A program made the position numbers and the translations under genes. 64,000 nt of DNA from Stenotrophomonas sp. SAU14A_NAIMI4_8 (GTDB lineage: Bacteria; Pseudomonadota; Gammaproteobacteria; Xanthomonadales; Xanthomonadaceae). Below the pieces are notes generated by a model. The model ran no database searches. It saw only the letters and a program-made list of their open reading frames with translations, and was not told the origin of the DNA. Shown piece after piece: positions 29,761 to 39,941 of this stretch. The number at the start of each line of letters is the position of its first letter. Position 1 is the first letter of the stretch. The stretch spans positions 1-64,000 of the forward strand of contig NZ_CP025999.1 of NCBI RefSeq assembly GCF_003086695.1, read 5' to 3'.

Positions 29761-30696
29761 ATGGCCCGCCCGATCTGGACCGGAACCCTTTCCTTCGGCC
29801 TGCTGAACGTGCCGGTGTCGCTGATGTCCGGTGAACGCAAGGTCGACCTGCAGTTCCGCATGCTGGATTCACGGGATCGAAAGCCGATCCGCTTCGAGCG
29901 GGTCAACGCCGATACCGGCGAAGAAGTGCCGTGGAAGGACATCGTCAAAGCCTACGAGTACGACAAGGGCAGCTATGTCGTGCTGGAAGAAGGCGATATC
30001 CGCTCGGCGGCACCGGAAAGCCACGAAACCGTGGAAGTGGAAACCTTCGTCGATGCCAACGCCATCGATCCACGCTACTACGAGAAGCCCTATCTGCTGC
30101 TGCCTGGAAAGAAAGCGGAGAAGGGCTACGTACTGCTGCGTGAAACCCTGCGCGACACCGGCAAGGCCGGCATTGCGCGGGTCGTGGTGCGCACCCGAGA
30201 GTACCTGTGCGCGGTGATGCCGCAGGGCCATGCGCTGGTGCTGATGATCCTGCGCTATCCGCAGGAACTGGTCGATCCGGAAGATTACAAGCTGCCCACC
30301 GGCAGCCTGGCCGACTACCGCATCACCGCCAAGGAAACGGCGATGGCCGGCCAGTTGATCGAATCGATGGCCGCCGACTGGGACCCCTCGCAGTACCACG
30401 ATGAATTCCGCGAGCGCCTGCAGCAGGTGCTGAACAAGCGCATCAAGTCCAAGGGCGGTACCACCCGGGTGGAAGAAGAGCCGGAACCGCGCGAGGACGC
30501 CACCACCAACGTGGTGGACTTCATGGCGCTGCTGCAGAAGAGCCTGGATGCGAATACGCGCACGCCGGCGAAGAAAACCGCCGCACGCAAGGCGCCAGCG
30601 AAGAAGGCCAGCAAGGCGAAGAAGGCGACCGCGAAAACCGCTGCCAAGACCGGCAAGGCAACGAAGAAGGCCGCGCCGCACCGCAAGGCAGGCTGA
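29761..30696 (+). CDS. ku: Non-homologous end joining protein Ku
   Basis: Bacterial Ku homodimer that binds DNA double-strand ends and recruits LigD. The 311-residue protein begins MARPIWTGTLSFGLLNVPVSL, the classic Ku N-terminus; the conserved Ku core spans about 1-250. The C-terminus (about 262-311) is a lysine/alanine-rich tail of the kind that strengthens DNA binding in other bacterial Ku proteins. The longer in-frame reading from 29494 is rejected because it overlaps the preceding gene in another frame. ligD starts 3 bp downstream. Confidence 0.96.
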   Translation: MARPIWTGTLSFGLLNVPVSLMSGERKVDLQFRMLDSRDRKPIRFERVNADTGEEVPWKDIVKAYEYDKGSYVVLEEGDIRSAAPESHETVEVETFVDANAIDPRYYEKPYLLLPGKKAEKGYVLLRETLRDTGKAGIARVVVRTREYLCAVMPQGHALVLMILRYPQELVDPEDYKLPTGSLADYRITAKETAMAGQLIESMAADWDPSQYHDEFRERLQQVLNKRIKSKGGTTRVEEEPEPREDATTNVVDFMALLQKSLDANTRTPAKKTAARKAPAKKASKAKKATAKTAAKTGKATKKAAPHRKAG

Positions 30697-30699
30697 GCC

Positions 30700-33159
30700 G
30701 TGTCCCTGCACCAGTACCGCCGCAAGCGCCGCCTGGGCGGGGGCAGCGGGCAGACACCCGAGCCCGACGATGCCCCGGCGGCCGGCAACCCGAAGCGGCG
30801 CCCGCAGTTCGTCATCCAGCTGCACCACGCCAGCTCCCGCCACTACGACTTCCGTCTGGAGATGGATGGCGTGCTGAAGAGCTGGGCGGTGCCCAAGGGC
30901 CCGTCGCTGCGCGTGGGCGAGAAGCGCCTGGCGGTGGAGGTGGAAGATCATCCGCTTTCCTATGCCGGTTTCGAGGGCGACATTCCCGAAGGCCACTATG
31001 GCGCGGGCCATGTGCAGGTATTCGACCACGGCAGTTGGGCCTGCGAAGGCGATCCGCTGCAGGCCCTGGCCGACGGCAAGATCGACTTCGTGCTGCACGG
31101 GCAGCGCTTGGCTGGCGGCTGGAAGCTGGTGCGCACGGCCATGAAGGGGCGCCAGGTGCAGTGGCTGCTGATCAAGCGCGATGATGCGCAGGCACGCGAT
31201 GCGGAGGCCGATGATCTGCTGCAGGAAGCCACGCCAGCGCGCGCGGTGGCCCGCACGCGCGGCACGACACGCAACGCGCCACGCAAGGCTGATGCACGCT
31301 GGCACGCGCGCGCGCTGAAGCTGGCCGGTGCACGTGATCATGCATACCCGCGCGGCTTCAAGCCGCAGCTGACCGACCACCGCGACAGCGCGCCCGACGG
31401 CGAGCGCTGGCTGCATGAGATCAAGTGGGATGGCTATCGCTTGCTGGCCGACCTGCACGAGGGCGAGGTGAAACTGCGCTCGCGCAATGGCCTGGACTGG
31501 ACCGCCGACTTCCCCGAAGTCACCCAGGCCGTGCGCGCGCTGCCGGTGCGCGATGCGCGCCTGGATGGCGAGCTGGTGGTGCTCGATGCACAGGGACGCA
31601 GCGACTTCGCCGCCCTGCAGCGAGTGATCGATGGCAGTTCGAAGCAGCCGCTGCGCTACATCGTGTTCGACCTGCCCGGGGTGGCCGGCGTGGACATCAG
31701 TCGTGCGCCACTGGTCGAACGCAAGGCCTTGCTGAAGCAGCTGATCGGGACGGAACCGGGCACGTTGGCCTTCAGCGAGCACGTGCTCGACCACGGGCCG
31801 GCGGTGTTCGCCGCCAGTGGCGACGCCGGCTTCGAGGGCATCGTCAGCAAGCAGGTGGACGCGCCCTACGTGAACACCCGCGCGCGCAGCTGGGTGAAGG
31901 TGAAGCATGAAGACAGCGACGAGTTCGTCATCGTCGGACACACCGCACCCAAGGGCAGCCGGGTCGGCTTCGGTTCGCTGCTGCTGGCCACGCCCGATGG
32001 CGGTGGCCTGCGCTATGTGGGGCGGGTCGGCACTGGTTTCGACGATGCAAGCCTGAAGAGGCTGGGCAGCGTGCTGGCGCCCTTGGCGGTGAAGACGCCG
32101 GTGCTGGAACTGCCGGCCCATGTCCCGTTGCGAGCGTCCAGCGTGCGCTGGGTGAAGCCGCAGGTGGTGGCCGAGGTCGCCTTCCGTGGCTGGGGCAAGG
32201 AAGGGCTGCTGCGCCAGGCCAGCTTCAAGCGCCTGCGCAGCGACAAGGGAAAGCAGGACCTGGGCGTGGCACAGCCCGCTGCGGGGCGCGATGACACTGC
32301 GGTAGCCATCAGCCATCCCGAACGGGTGGTGTACCCGCGGCAGAAGGCCAGCAAGGGGGATGTGGCCGACTACTACCGGCAGATGGCGCGCTGGATCCTG
32401 CCGGAGATTGCCGCTCGCCCGCTGTCACTGCTGCGTTGTCCGGACGGCGTCGGCAAGGCCTGCTTCTTCCAGAAGCACCACGGACCGGGCCTGGGCGATG
32501 CGGTGCATGCCGTGCCGCTGCAGCAGAAGAGCGGGCGCGAGGACTACGTCTATATCGACGATGCGCGCGGTTTGCTGCAGCTGGTGCAGATGAACACGCT
32601 GGAGCTGCATCCGTGGGGCGCGACGGTGGATGATCCCGAGCATCCGGACCGGCTGGTGTTCGACCTGGACCCCGGCGACGGTGTGTCCTGGGCGCAGGTA
32701 AAGACGGGTGCCCGCGATGTGCGCGACCGCCTGCTGCAGGTCGGCCTGCAGAGCTTCGTGCGGTTGTCCGGTGGCAAGGGCGTGCACGTGGTGGTGCCAT
32801 TGCAGCCGAAAGCCGATTGGGAACAGGCCAAGGCATTCTGCGAGGCCTTCGCGCAGGCGATGGCGCTGGAACAGCCTGAGCGCTACGTGGCGACGATGAG
32901 CAAGGCCAAGCGCAGCGGCGTGATCTTCATTGACTGGCTGCGCAATACCCGCGGTGCCACCAGCGTGTGCTCGTGGTCGCTGCGGGCACGCGACAGCGCC
33001 GGCGTCGCCGTACCGCTGCGCTGGGACGAGCTGGCGCGGGTGAGTGCTGCCGATGCCTTCCCGATGGCCAAGGCCTTGGCCCGGGCGAAGCGGCTGAAAG
33101 CCGACCCCTGGCAGGGCATCGAACGGTTGCAGCAGGTATTGCCGCGCGGTAATCGGTAG
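30700..33159 (+). CDS. ligD: Multifunctional DNA ligase LigD (phosphoesterase-ligase-polymerase)
   Basis: End-processing and sealing enzyme of bacterial NHEJ. The 819 residues contain, in order, the 3-prime phosphoesterase domain (HHASSRHYDFRLEMDG near 43-58), the ATP-dependent ligase domain with nucleotidyl lysine Lys242 in EIKWDGYR, and the primase-polymerase domain with catalytic Asp655 and Asp657 in FDLDPGD. This PE-LIG-POL order is the Pseudomonas arrangement. Start is a GTG 3 bp after the ku stop, suggesting coupled translation. The TAG stop codon is the head of a SMAG variant. Confidence 0.96.
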   Translation: MSLHQYRRKRRLGGGSGQTPEPDDAPAAGNPKRRPQFVIQLHHASSRHYDFRLEMDGVLKSWAVPKGPSLRVGEKRLAVEVEDHPLSYAGFEGDIPEGHYGAGHVQVFDHGSWACEGDPLQALADGKIDFVLHGQRLAGGWKLVRTAMKGRQVQWLLIKRDDAQARDAEADDLLQEATPARAVARTRGTTRNAPRKADARWHARALKLAGARDHAYPRGFKPQLTDHRDSAPDGERWLHEIKWDGYRLLADLHEGEVKLRSRNGLDWTADFPEVTQAVRALPVRDARLDGELVVLDAQGRSDFAALQRVIDGSSKQPLRYIVFDLPGVAGVDISRAPLVERKALLKQLIGTEPGTLAFSEHVLDHGPAVFAASGDAGFEGIVSKQVDAPYVNTRARSWVKVKHEDSDEFVIVGHTAPKGSRVGFGSLLLATPDGGGLRYVGRVGTGFDDASLKRLGSVLAPLAVKTPVLELPAHVPLRASSVRWVKPQVVAEVAFRGWGKEGLLRQASFKRLRSDKGKQDLGVAQPAAGRDDTAVAISHPERVVYPRQKASKGDVADYYRQMARWILPEIAARPLSLLRCPDGVGKACFFQKHHGPGLGDAVHAVPLQQKSGREDYVYIDDARGLLQLVQMNTLELHPWGATVDDPEHPDRLVFDLDPGDGVSWAQVKTGARDVRDRLLQVGLQSFVRLSGGKGVHVVVPLQPKADWEQAKAFCEAFAQAMALEQPERYVATMSKAKRSGVIFIDWLRNTRGATSVCSWSLRARDSAGVAVPLRWDELARVSAADAFPMAKALARAKRLKADPWQGIERLQQVLPRGNR

Positions 33160-33228
33160 CGCCGGGCCACGCCCGGCGAGCGCGCAGCGCGGATACGTTG
33201 CGTGTCGCCGGGCACGGCCCGGCGCTAC
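33156..33228. repeat. SMAG variant repeat D, inverted dimer
   Basis: GTAG head plus GCGCCGGGCCACGCCCGGCG stem-loop at the left, mirrored by a CGCCGGGCACGGCCCGGCG-CTAC unit at the right, ending 33228. The stem sequence differs from the GTCGAGC type but head and layout are the same. The first GTAG contains the ligD stop codon. Confidence 0.85.
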
Positions 33229-33247
33229 CAGATCACTGCTGCGCCGA

Positions 33248-36052
33248 TCAGAAGTCCGCGCGGATGCCGAAGGTCACCCGGCGCCCGGAGAACTCGTACT
33301 GGGTGGGGAAGGCCTTGTTGATCGTATAACCGCTGGTCTTTTCATCCAGCAGGTTGATCGCTTCCAGGTTCACCTTCCAGGTGTCGTTCAGGCGCAGGCC
33401 GATGGAGGCGTCCAGCTGGCCATAGGCATCGCGGTAGACCGGGTACATGTTCAGGTGGATGTACTCGACGTACTTGTCCTTGTAGTTGTACGAGGCGCGC
33501 GCGCTGAAGCGATCGTTCTCGTAGTACAGGGTGAAGTTGTACGCCTTCTCGGCCAGGCCTTCCGGCGGCGTGGGAATGTCCAGGTCCGACGCGCCGGTCA
33601 ACGAGTTGTCCAGCTGGGTGTAGTTGGCATTGATGCCCCAGCCTTCCAGCGCGGGGTGCAGCATCGACAACGGCAGCTGCGCCACCAGCTCCACGCCGGT
33701 CACCTTGTAGGAACCGTCCGCATTGACCGGCTGGTAGACCTCGAAGTCGTAGTAGCCGTCCAGCGAGCCGTTGGCATTGAGCTTCTCCACGCCGGGCACG
33801 ATGCCGGTCAGCGACTGCCGCACCACGCCATCGATTTTCTTGGAGAAGTACGATGCGGCCAGCAGCCCGCCGTTCTGCAGGTACTTCTCAACGCCCACTT
33901 CCCACTGCCGGGCGGTGGTCGGCTTCAGTGCCGGGTTGCCGTCCATGAAGCGGAAGCTGCTCCAGCTGACCGTGCGGCGGTAGGCGATGTCGGTCAGCGA
34001 CGGGCGCATCAGCGTTTCCGATGCGGCACCGCGCAGCACCAGGCCATCGGCAATCTCGGCGGTCATGTTGAAACTGGGCAGCACATCGCTGTAATCGCCG
34101 CTGCTGGAAATCGGCGTGGGCGTGTAGCCGTTGCTGCCATCGGCGTTCTGCACCGGGTGGAAGCCGGCCGAATCCACATCGGTGTCGATCGAGCGCACAC
34201 CCAGGTTGGCATACACCGGCACCCGGCCGATATCGAAGTAGAAATCGGCCATGGCGTACAGCGCCAGGGTCTTCTCCTTCACTTCGTAGTACTGGCCTGG
34301 ATCAATCGGCGTGCTGTAGCCGGGGTAGCGGAACGTCGCACGTGCGTAGGCGTTGGACACCTGCTGCCAATCCAGATCGCTGGGGCGATAGCCACCGCCC
34401 GGCGCCAGCTGGCTGATCCAGGTCGGGTTGCTGTCGGCCAGGGTGCGGGTGTTCACCCAGGCCACGCTGCCGGCGCTGGGGCCCTGGATCTTGCCGCTGC
34501 CGAACGCGCGTTCCTTGGTCTTGTCGGTATAGCGCGCGCCGAACTGCACGGCGTTGAGCGCGGGGAAGAACGCCAGGTTGAGCTGCCGGCGCAGGTCGAG
34601 CTGCGCGGCGTACTTGTCATCCTTCACGTTCTCCACTTCGGTTTCGTAGGCCTCGAACAGGTACTTTTCCGGCGAGGCATACATGTTGAAACCGTTGGAG
34701 GCTGCACTGGGCACGGTCTCACCGCCGTCGGCGGTCCAGCGCGTGCGCGAGGGCGCATAGGCCACATGCTTCAGGTTGGCGTAGTCCGAATCCTTGCGCG
34801 CGCCGGAATAGCCGACCAGCGCGTCGATATCCCAGCCGCCCACCTTCCAGTCCAGTTTGCTGCTGAACTGGCGATAGTCGGTGTTGGCGCTGCGTTCCTT
34901 GCTGAGGATCTCGTGCTGGGTGGCGGTGTAGGACACATCCTTCAGCACGGTGATGCCATAGGCCGACAGGGTGTCGCTGTCGTAGTCGTGGATGGTGTCG
35001 AGCGTGCTGCGGCTGGAGGCCGAATAGGCGGCCGCATCGTACTCGTCCTCATGCGTGTCGTAGCCACCGAACATGGCATCGAAGCTGAGCGAGAACGTAT
35101 CGCTGGGCTTGAACTGCAGCGATGCGGTGGCGCCCCACTGGTCCTGTTCGTTCAGATAGACGCGGTCGCCGACCTTGTCCTGGAAGATGATGCGGCTGGT
35201 TTCATCCTTGTCCATGCGGTCCTGCACGATGATGCCCGCATCGCGCGCCAGCACCGCCGCGGCCTGCGCGCCGCGCGTGCCTGACGCCTCCAGGAAGCGC
35301 CCCATCGGCCGGAAGTTGATGCCCGAGTTGGAATCAGTACGGTTCGTGCGCTTGGCCTTGGAGAACGACACCAGGCCACCCCAGTCGCCCCAGGTGTCGC
35401 TGGCCAGGAACGAGATCTTCGGATCGATCTTGCCGTTGATCGAGTTGTGCGAAGCTTCGGCCGAGGCACTGAACTTCGGTTCGGCATAGTCGAACGGCTT
35501 GGCGGTTTCGATATAGACCGAACCGGCGATGCCACCTTCCTCGTCGGCCGCGGTCGGCGACTTCTGCACCGTCACCGTCTGCACCACGTCGGCGGCGAAG
35601 ATGTCGAACTGCACATCACGCCCACCGCTGCCGGAGGCCGTGGCCAGGTTGTTGATCGACACCAGGGTGAACTCGCTGGGCAGGCCGCGCACGCTGACCT
35701 TGCTGCCCAGGCCCTTGTTGCGTTCGATGGTGACACCGGGCATGCGCTGCAGCGCTTCGGCCAGGTTCTGTTCGGGGAAATCGGCCACGTCGGTGGCCAC
35801 GATCGAATCGGAGAAACCGATGTTGGCGCGCTTGAGGTCGACGGCCTTCTCAAGGCTCTTGGCGTAGCTGCCGGTCACGGTCACCGTGTCCAACTGCTGC
35901 AGCTGCTGGCGGGTATCGCCATCGGCGGCCTCTTCGGCCATCGCGTCGATGGGCAGCACGGCCAGGCCGCCGATCAGCACCGCATGCACGGCGCGGGACA
36001 AAAGCTTCGCATGGGGAGCCGCAACGGCGGCTTCCCGGATCTGGTGACGCAT
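33248..36052 (-). CDS. TonB-dependent receptor, large carbohydrate-type
   Basis: A 934-residue outer-membrane receptor: signal peptide ending around residue 39 (DAMAEE), TonB box-like LDTVTVTG, plug with LAEALQRMPGVTIERNKGLG and SVRGLPSEFTLVSINN, and a barrel with C-terminal VTFGIRADF. Size and the DFPEQNLAEALQRMPGV signature match the large receptors of carbohydrate utilisation loci in Xanthomonadales and Caulobacterales rather than siderophore receptors. No enzymes flank it, so the ligand cannot be inferred. It converges with ligD. Confidence 0.88.
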   Translation of the reverse strand: MRHQIREAAVAAPHAKLLSRAVHAVLIGGLAVLPIDAMAEEAADGDTRQQLQQLDTVTVTGSYAKSLEKAVDLKRANIGFSDSIVATDVADFPEQNLAEALQRMPGVTIERNKGLGSKVSVRGLPSEFTLVSINNLATASGSGGRDVQFDIFAADVVQTVTVQKSPTAADEEGGIAGSVYIETAKPFDYAEPKFSASAEASHNSINGKIDPKISFLASDTWGDWGGLVSFSKAKRTNRTDSNSGINFRPMGRFLEASGTRGAQAAAVLARDAGIIVQDRMDKDETSRIIFQDKVGDRVYLNEQDQWGATASLQFKPSDTFSLSFDAMFGGYDTHEDEYDAAAYSASSRSTLDTIHDYDSDTLSAYGITVLKDVSYTATQHEILSKERSANTDYRQFSSKLDWKVGGWDIDALVGYSGARKDSDYANLKHVAYAPSRTRWTADGGETVPSAASNGFNMYASPEKYLFEAYETEVENVKDDKYAAQLDLRRQLNLAFFPALNAVQFGARYTDKTKERAFGSGKIQGPSAGSVAWVNTRTLADSNPTWISQLAPGGGYRPSDLDWQQVSNAYARATFRYPGYSTPIDPGQYYEVKEKTLALYAMADFYFDIGRVPVYANLGVRSIDTDVDSAGFHPVQNADGSNGYTPTPISSSGDYSDVLPSFNMTAEIADGLVLRGAASETLMRPSLTDIAYRRTVSWSSFRFMDGNPALKPTTARQWEVGVEKYLQNGGLLAASYFSKKIDGVVRQSLTGIVPGVEKLNANGSLDGYYDFEVYQPVNADGSYKVTGVELVAQLPLSMLHPALEGWGINANYTQLDNSLTGASDLDIPTPPEGLAEKAYNFTLYYENDRFSARASYNYKDKYVEYIHLNMYPVYRDAYGQLDASIGLRLNDTWKVNLEAINLLDEKTSGYTINKAFPTQYEFSGRRVTFGIRADF

Positions 36053-36170
36053 CGGATGATTTCCCGGTTCCCTGTGGTGTCTTACGCCGCGCCTGCCCCT
36101 TTATCCGTGGGTGCAGGCCCCTGCGCCGCGTTGCCGACGTTCGGCGGGCACCGAGCCTAGGGGGGAAATG

Positions 36171-36566
36171 TTAAGCCTGTGTTGCGCTGCGCGACGGACG
36201 GCGCCCGAACCACCAGCCCAGCAGCAGTTGCACCGGCAGTGACAGCAGCAGGGAAACCGCGAACCAGCGTGGGAAATCGCCGCCCATCAGCCACAGACCG
36301 TAACCGGCACCGAGCACCAGCAGCAGCCACACCGACGTGCCGTGCGCGCGCGGCCAGCACGGCGCGTAGTAGGTGGCGAAGGCAATGGCGGCGATGCCGC
36401 CCAGCACGCTGAAGGCCAGGTCCCAGCCCAGCTGCGCTTCGCTGCCCGGGTGCAGGCCGAACAACGACGGCAGCCAGCCACCGGCGCTGCTGACCAGGGC
36501 CAGGGCAAGCAGCGCACCGATCAGGGCGACGAAGGACAGGAAGATGGTTTTGAGCAGGGCAGGCAT
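36171..36566 (-). CDS. Small membrane protein of unknown function
   Basis: A 131-residue protein with four predicted hydrophobic spans (about 5-30, 45-67, 77-95 and 101-120), ending in a short basic tail GRRPSRSATQA. No family recognised. It lies 24 bp downstream of the DUF779 gene on the same strand and may be the last gene of that operon. Confidence 0.7.
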   Translation of the reverse strand: MPALLKTIFLSFVALIGALLALALVSSAGGWLPSLFGLHPGSEAQLGWDLAFSVLGGIAAIAFATYYAPCWPRAHGTSVWLLLVLGAGYGLWLMGGDFPRWFAVSLLLSLPVQLLLGWWFGRRPSRSATQA

Positions 36567-36590
36567 GCACGCATTGTACGGCGCGGCGGG

Positions 36591-36968
36591 TCATGCCTTG
36601 CCGGCGGCCTGCAAGGCGGCGAACTCTTCCTCGCTGAACAAGCGCGAGCGCACCAGGAAGCGCACGCCCTCGCCGTTTTCCAGCGAAAACATGCCGCCCC
36701 GCCCGGGCACCACGTCGATGATCAGCTGTGTGTGCTTCCAGTATTCGAACTGCGAAGGGCTGATGTGAAACGGCGCGCCGCCGATCTCACCCAGGCAGAC
36801 GTCACGGTCGCCCACGATGAAATCGCCCTGCGCAAAGCACATCGGCGAAGAGCCATCGCAGCAGCCACCGGATTGATGGAACAGCAGCGGGCCGTGGCGC
36901 GCGTGCAGCCGCTCGATCAGCTGCAGTGCGGCCAGGGTGGCGGTGACCTGTGGCGGAAGGTCGTTCAT
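36591..36968 (-). CDS. DUF779 domain-containing protein
   Basis: A 125-residue protein starting MNDLPPQVTATLAALQLIERL, with the DUF779 hallmarks HGPLLFHQSGGCCDGSSPMC (a Cys-Cys pair plus a third Cys) and QLIIDVVPGRGGMFSLENGEG. The family is of unknown function but is regularly encoded next to acetaldehyde dehydrogenases and alcohol dehydrogenases under AcoR-like control, exactly as here. The longer in-frame reading would run through the GGGGTC repeat and is rejected. Confidence 0.9.
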   Translation of the reverse strand: MNDLPPQVTATLAALQLIERLHARHGPLLFHQSGGCCDGSSPMCFAQGDFIVGDRDVCLGEIGGAPFHISPSQFEYWKHTQLIIDVVPGRGGMFSLENGEGVRFLVRSRLFSEEEFAALQAAGKA

Positions 36969-36982
36969 GGGAGTCTCGTTGC

Positions 36983-37022
36983 GGGTCAGAGCCCTCTGCC
37001 AGTGGCAGAGGGATCCGACCCC
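36983..37022. repeat. Dispersed GGGGTC hairpin repeat, copy 2
   Basis: GGGTCAGAGCCCTCTGCC and GGCAGAGGGATCCGACCCC flank an AGT loop, in the 115-bp gap between adhP and the DUF779 gene. Outer ends match copies at 13009 and 57235, while the inner stem (CCCTCTGCC) is different but still self-complementary, i.e. compensatory variation. Confidence 0.8.
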
Positions 37023-37083
37023 TTTGCACGCCTGCCGCGCCCGTGGGAGAGGGGGACGGGCGCGGCAGCCGTGCGCGGGAGGG

Positions 37084-38112
37084 TCAGGCGGCGAAGTCCA
37101 GCACCACGCGGCCTTCAATGGTGCCCGCGTGCATGCGCGCGAACACGTCGTTGACGTTCTCCAGGCGGTCGGTGCTGACCGTCGCCGCCACCTTGCCCTC
37201 GGCAGCGAACAGCAGCGATTCCTGCAGGTCCAGGCGGGTGCCGACGATGGAACCGCGCACGGTCACCCCGTTGAGCACCATGCCGAAGATATCCAGCGGG
37301 AAGTTGCCCGGCGGCAGCCCGTTCAACGACACCGTGCCGCCGCGGCGAACCATGCCCAGCGCCTGCTCGAACGCCTTGGGCGACACTGCGGTGACCAGTG
37401 CACCGTGCGCGCCGCCGATTTCCTTCTTCAGGAACGCGGCCGGATCGGTGGTGCGCGCATTCACCGTCACCTGCGCGCCAAGGCGCTCGGCAAGCTTCAG
37501 CTTGGCATCGTCCACGTCCACGGCCGCCACGTTCAGGCCCATGGCGCGGGCGTACTGCACGGCCATGTGGCCCAGGCCGCCGACGCCGGAAATCACCACC
37601 CAGTCGCCGGGCTTGGTGTCGGTCACTTTCAGGCCCTTGTAGACGGTCACCCCGGCGCACAGCACCGGTGCGATCTCCACGAAGCCCACTCCCTTGGGAA
37701 GCAGGCCGACATAGTTGGCATCGGCCAGTGCGTACTCGGCGAAACCGCCGTTGACCGAATAGCCGGTGTTGCGCTGTGTTTCGCACAGCGTTTCCCAGCC
37801 GCCCAGGCAGTGTTCGCAATGGCCACACGCCGAGTACAACCAGGGGATGCCGACCCGGTCACCTTCCTTGATGTGGCCGACCCCGCCGCCCACGGCCACG
37901 ACGTGCCCCACGCCCTCGTGGCCGGGGATGAACGGCGGGTTCGGTTTCACCGGCCAGTCGCCCTCGGCGGCGTGCAGGTCGGTATGGCAGACGCCACAGG
38001 CCTCGATCTTGACCAGTACCTCGCCCGCCCCCGGGCGCGGTACCACCACTTCTTCGATGACCAGCGGCTTGCCGAACTCACGGACAACGGCGGCCTTCAT
38101 GGTTCTGTTCAT
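37084..38112 (-). CDS. adhP: Zinc-dependent alcohol dehydrogenase AdhP
   Basis: NAD-dependent medium-chain alcohol dehydrogenase, ethanol-preferring type. Start [14 protein letters not shown] is taken at 38112 because GGAG lies 8 bases upstream (the inner ATG at 38100 is an alternative); 342 residues. Catalytic zinc ligands Cys42 and His65, structural zinc cysteines 96, 99, 102 and 110, and the NAD-binding [13 protein letters not shown] are present. It follows the aldehyde dehydrogenase by 74 bp; together they convert ethanol to acetate. Confidence 0.93.
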   Translation of the reverse strand: MNRTMKAAVVREFGKPLVIEEVVVPRPGAGEVLVKIEACGVCHTDLHAAEGDWPVKPNPPFIPGHEGVGHVVAVGGGVGHIKEGDRVGIPWLYSACGHCEHCLGGWETLCETQRNTGYSVNGGFAEYALADANYVGLLPKGVGFVEIAPVLCAGVTVYKGLKVTDTKPGDWVVISGVGGLGHMAVQYARAMGLNVAAVDVDDAKLKLAERLGAQVTVNARTTDPAAFLKKEIGGAHGALVTAVSPKAFEQALGMVRRGGTVSLNGLPPGNFPLDIFGMVLNGVTVRGSIVGTRLDLQESLLFAAEGKVAATVSTDRLENVNDVFARMHAGTIEGRVVLDFAA

Positions 38113-38186
38113 GCATGGATCTCCGTAGTGCGCTTGCGGACAGAATGGCGCCGGCGGCGAACCGGCGCCTTGATCACGATCAAACT

Positions 38187-39716
<1,530 letters not shown>

Positions 39717-39755
39717 GCGGGGCTCCCAACGGGTTGGCGTAGTGCCCGTGCTGGC

Positions 39756-39770
39756 GCAAGGACGGTGCCA
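39756..39770 (-). promoter_or_regulatory. Sigma-54 (-24/-12) promoter of the aldehyde dehydrogenase operon
   Basis: Minus strand reads TGGCACCGTCCTTGC: the GG and GC dinucleotides are separated by exactly 10 bp, matching TGGCACnNNNNTTGC. It lies 40 bp upstream of the aldehyde dehydrogenase start, and the divergent gene encodes a sigma-54 activator. Confidence 0.8.
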
Positions 39771-39911
39771 ACTGTGGCGTGCTGCGGCGCGTCACGAGGT
39801 CCTGCGCTGCCCCGCCTGCGCGTGAGGCGCGCGGCTGCGGCGCTGCAGCAGCGGCCTTCCTTGCGGGCTGGCGCGCGATGTGCTGTTAATCGGAACAGGT
39901 CCTGAAACAAC

Positions 39912-39928
39912 TGTCGCAGAATGCGACA
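39912..39928. promoter_or_regulatory. Likely upstream activator site for the AcoR-type regulator
   Basis: TGTCGCAGAATGCGACA, a perfect 7-bp inverted repeat with a 3-bp centre, typical of binding sites of NtrC-class activators. It lies about 142 bp upstream of the sigma-54 promoter and just before the regulator's own start, allowing autoregulation. A weaker inverted repeat CTGTT/AACAG lies at 39883-39898. Confidence 0.65.
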
Positions 39929-39941
39929 CAGGAGGCTGTCG

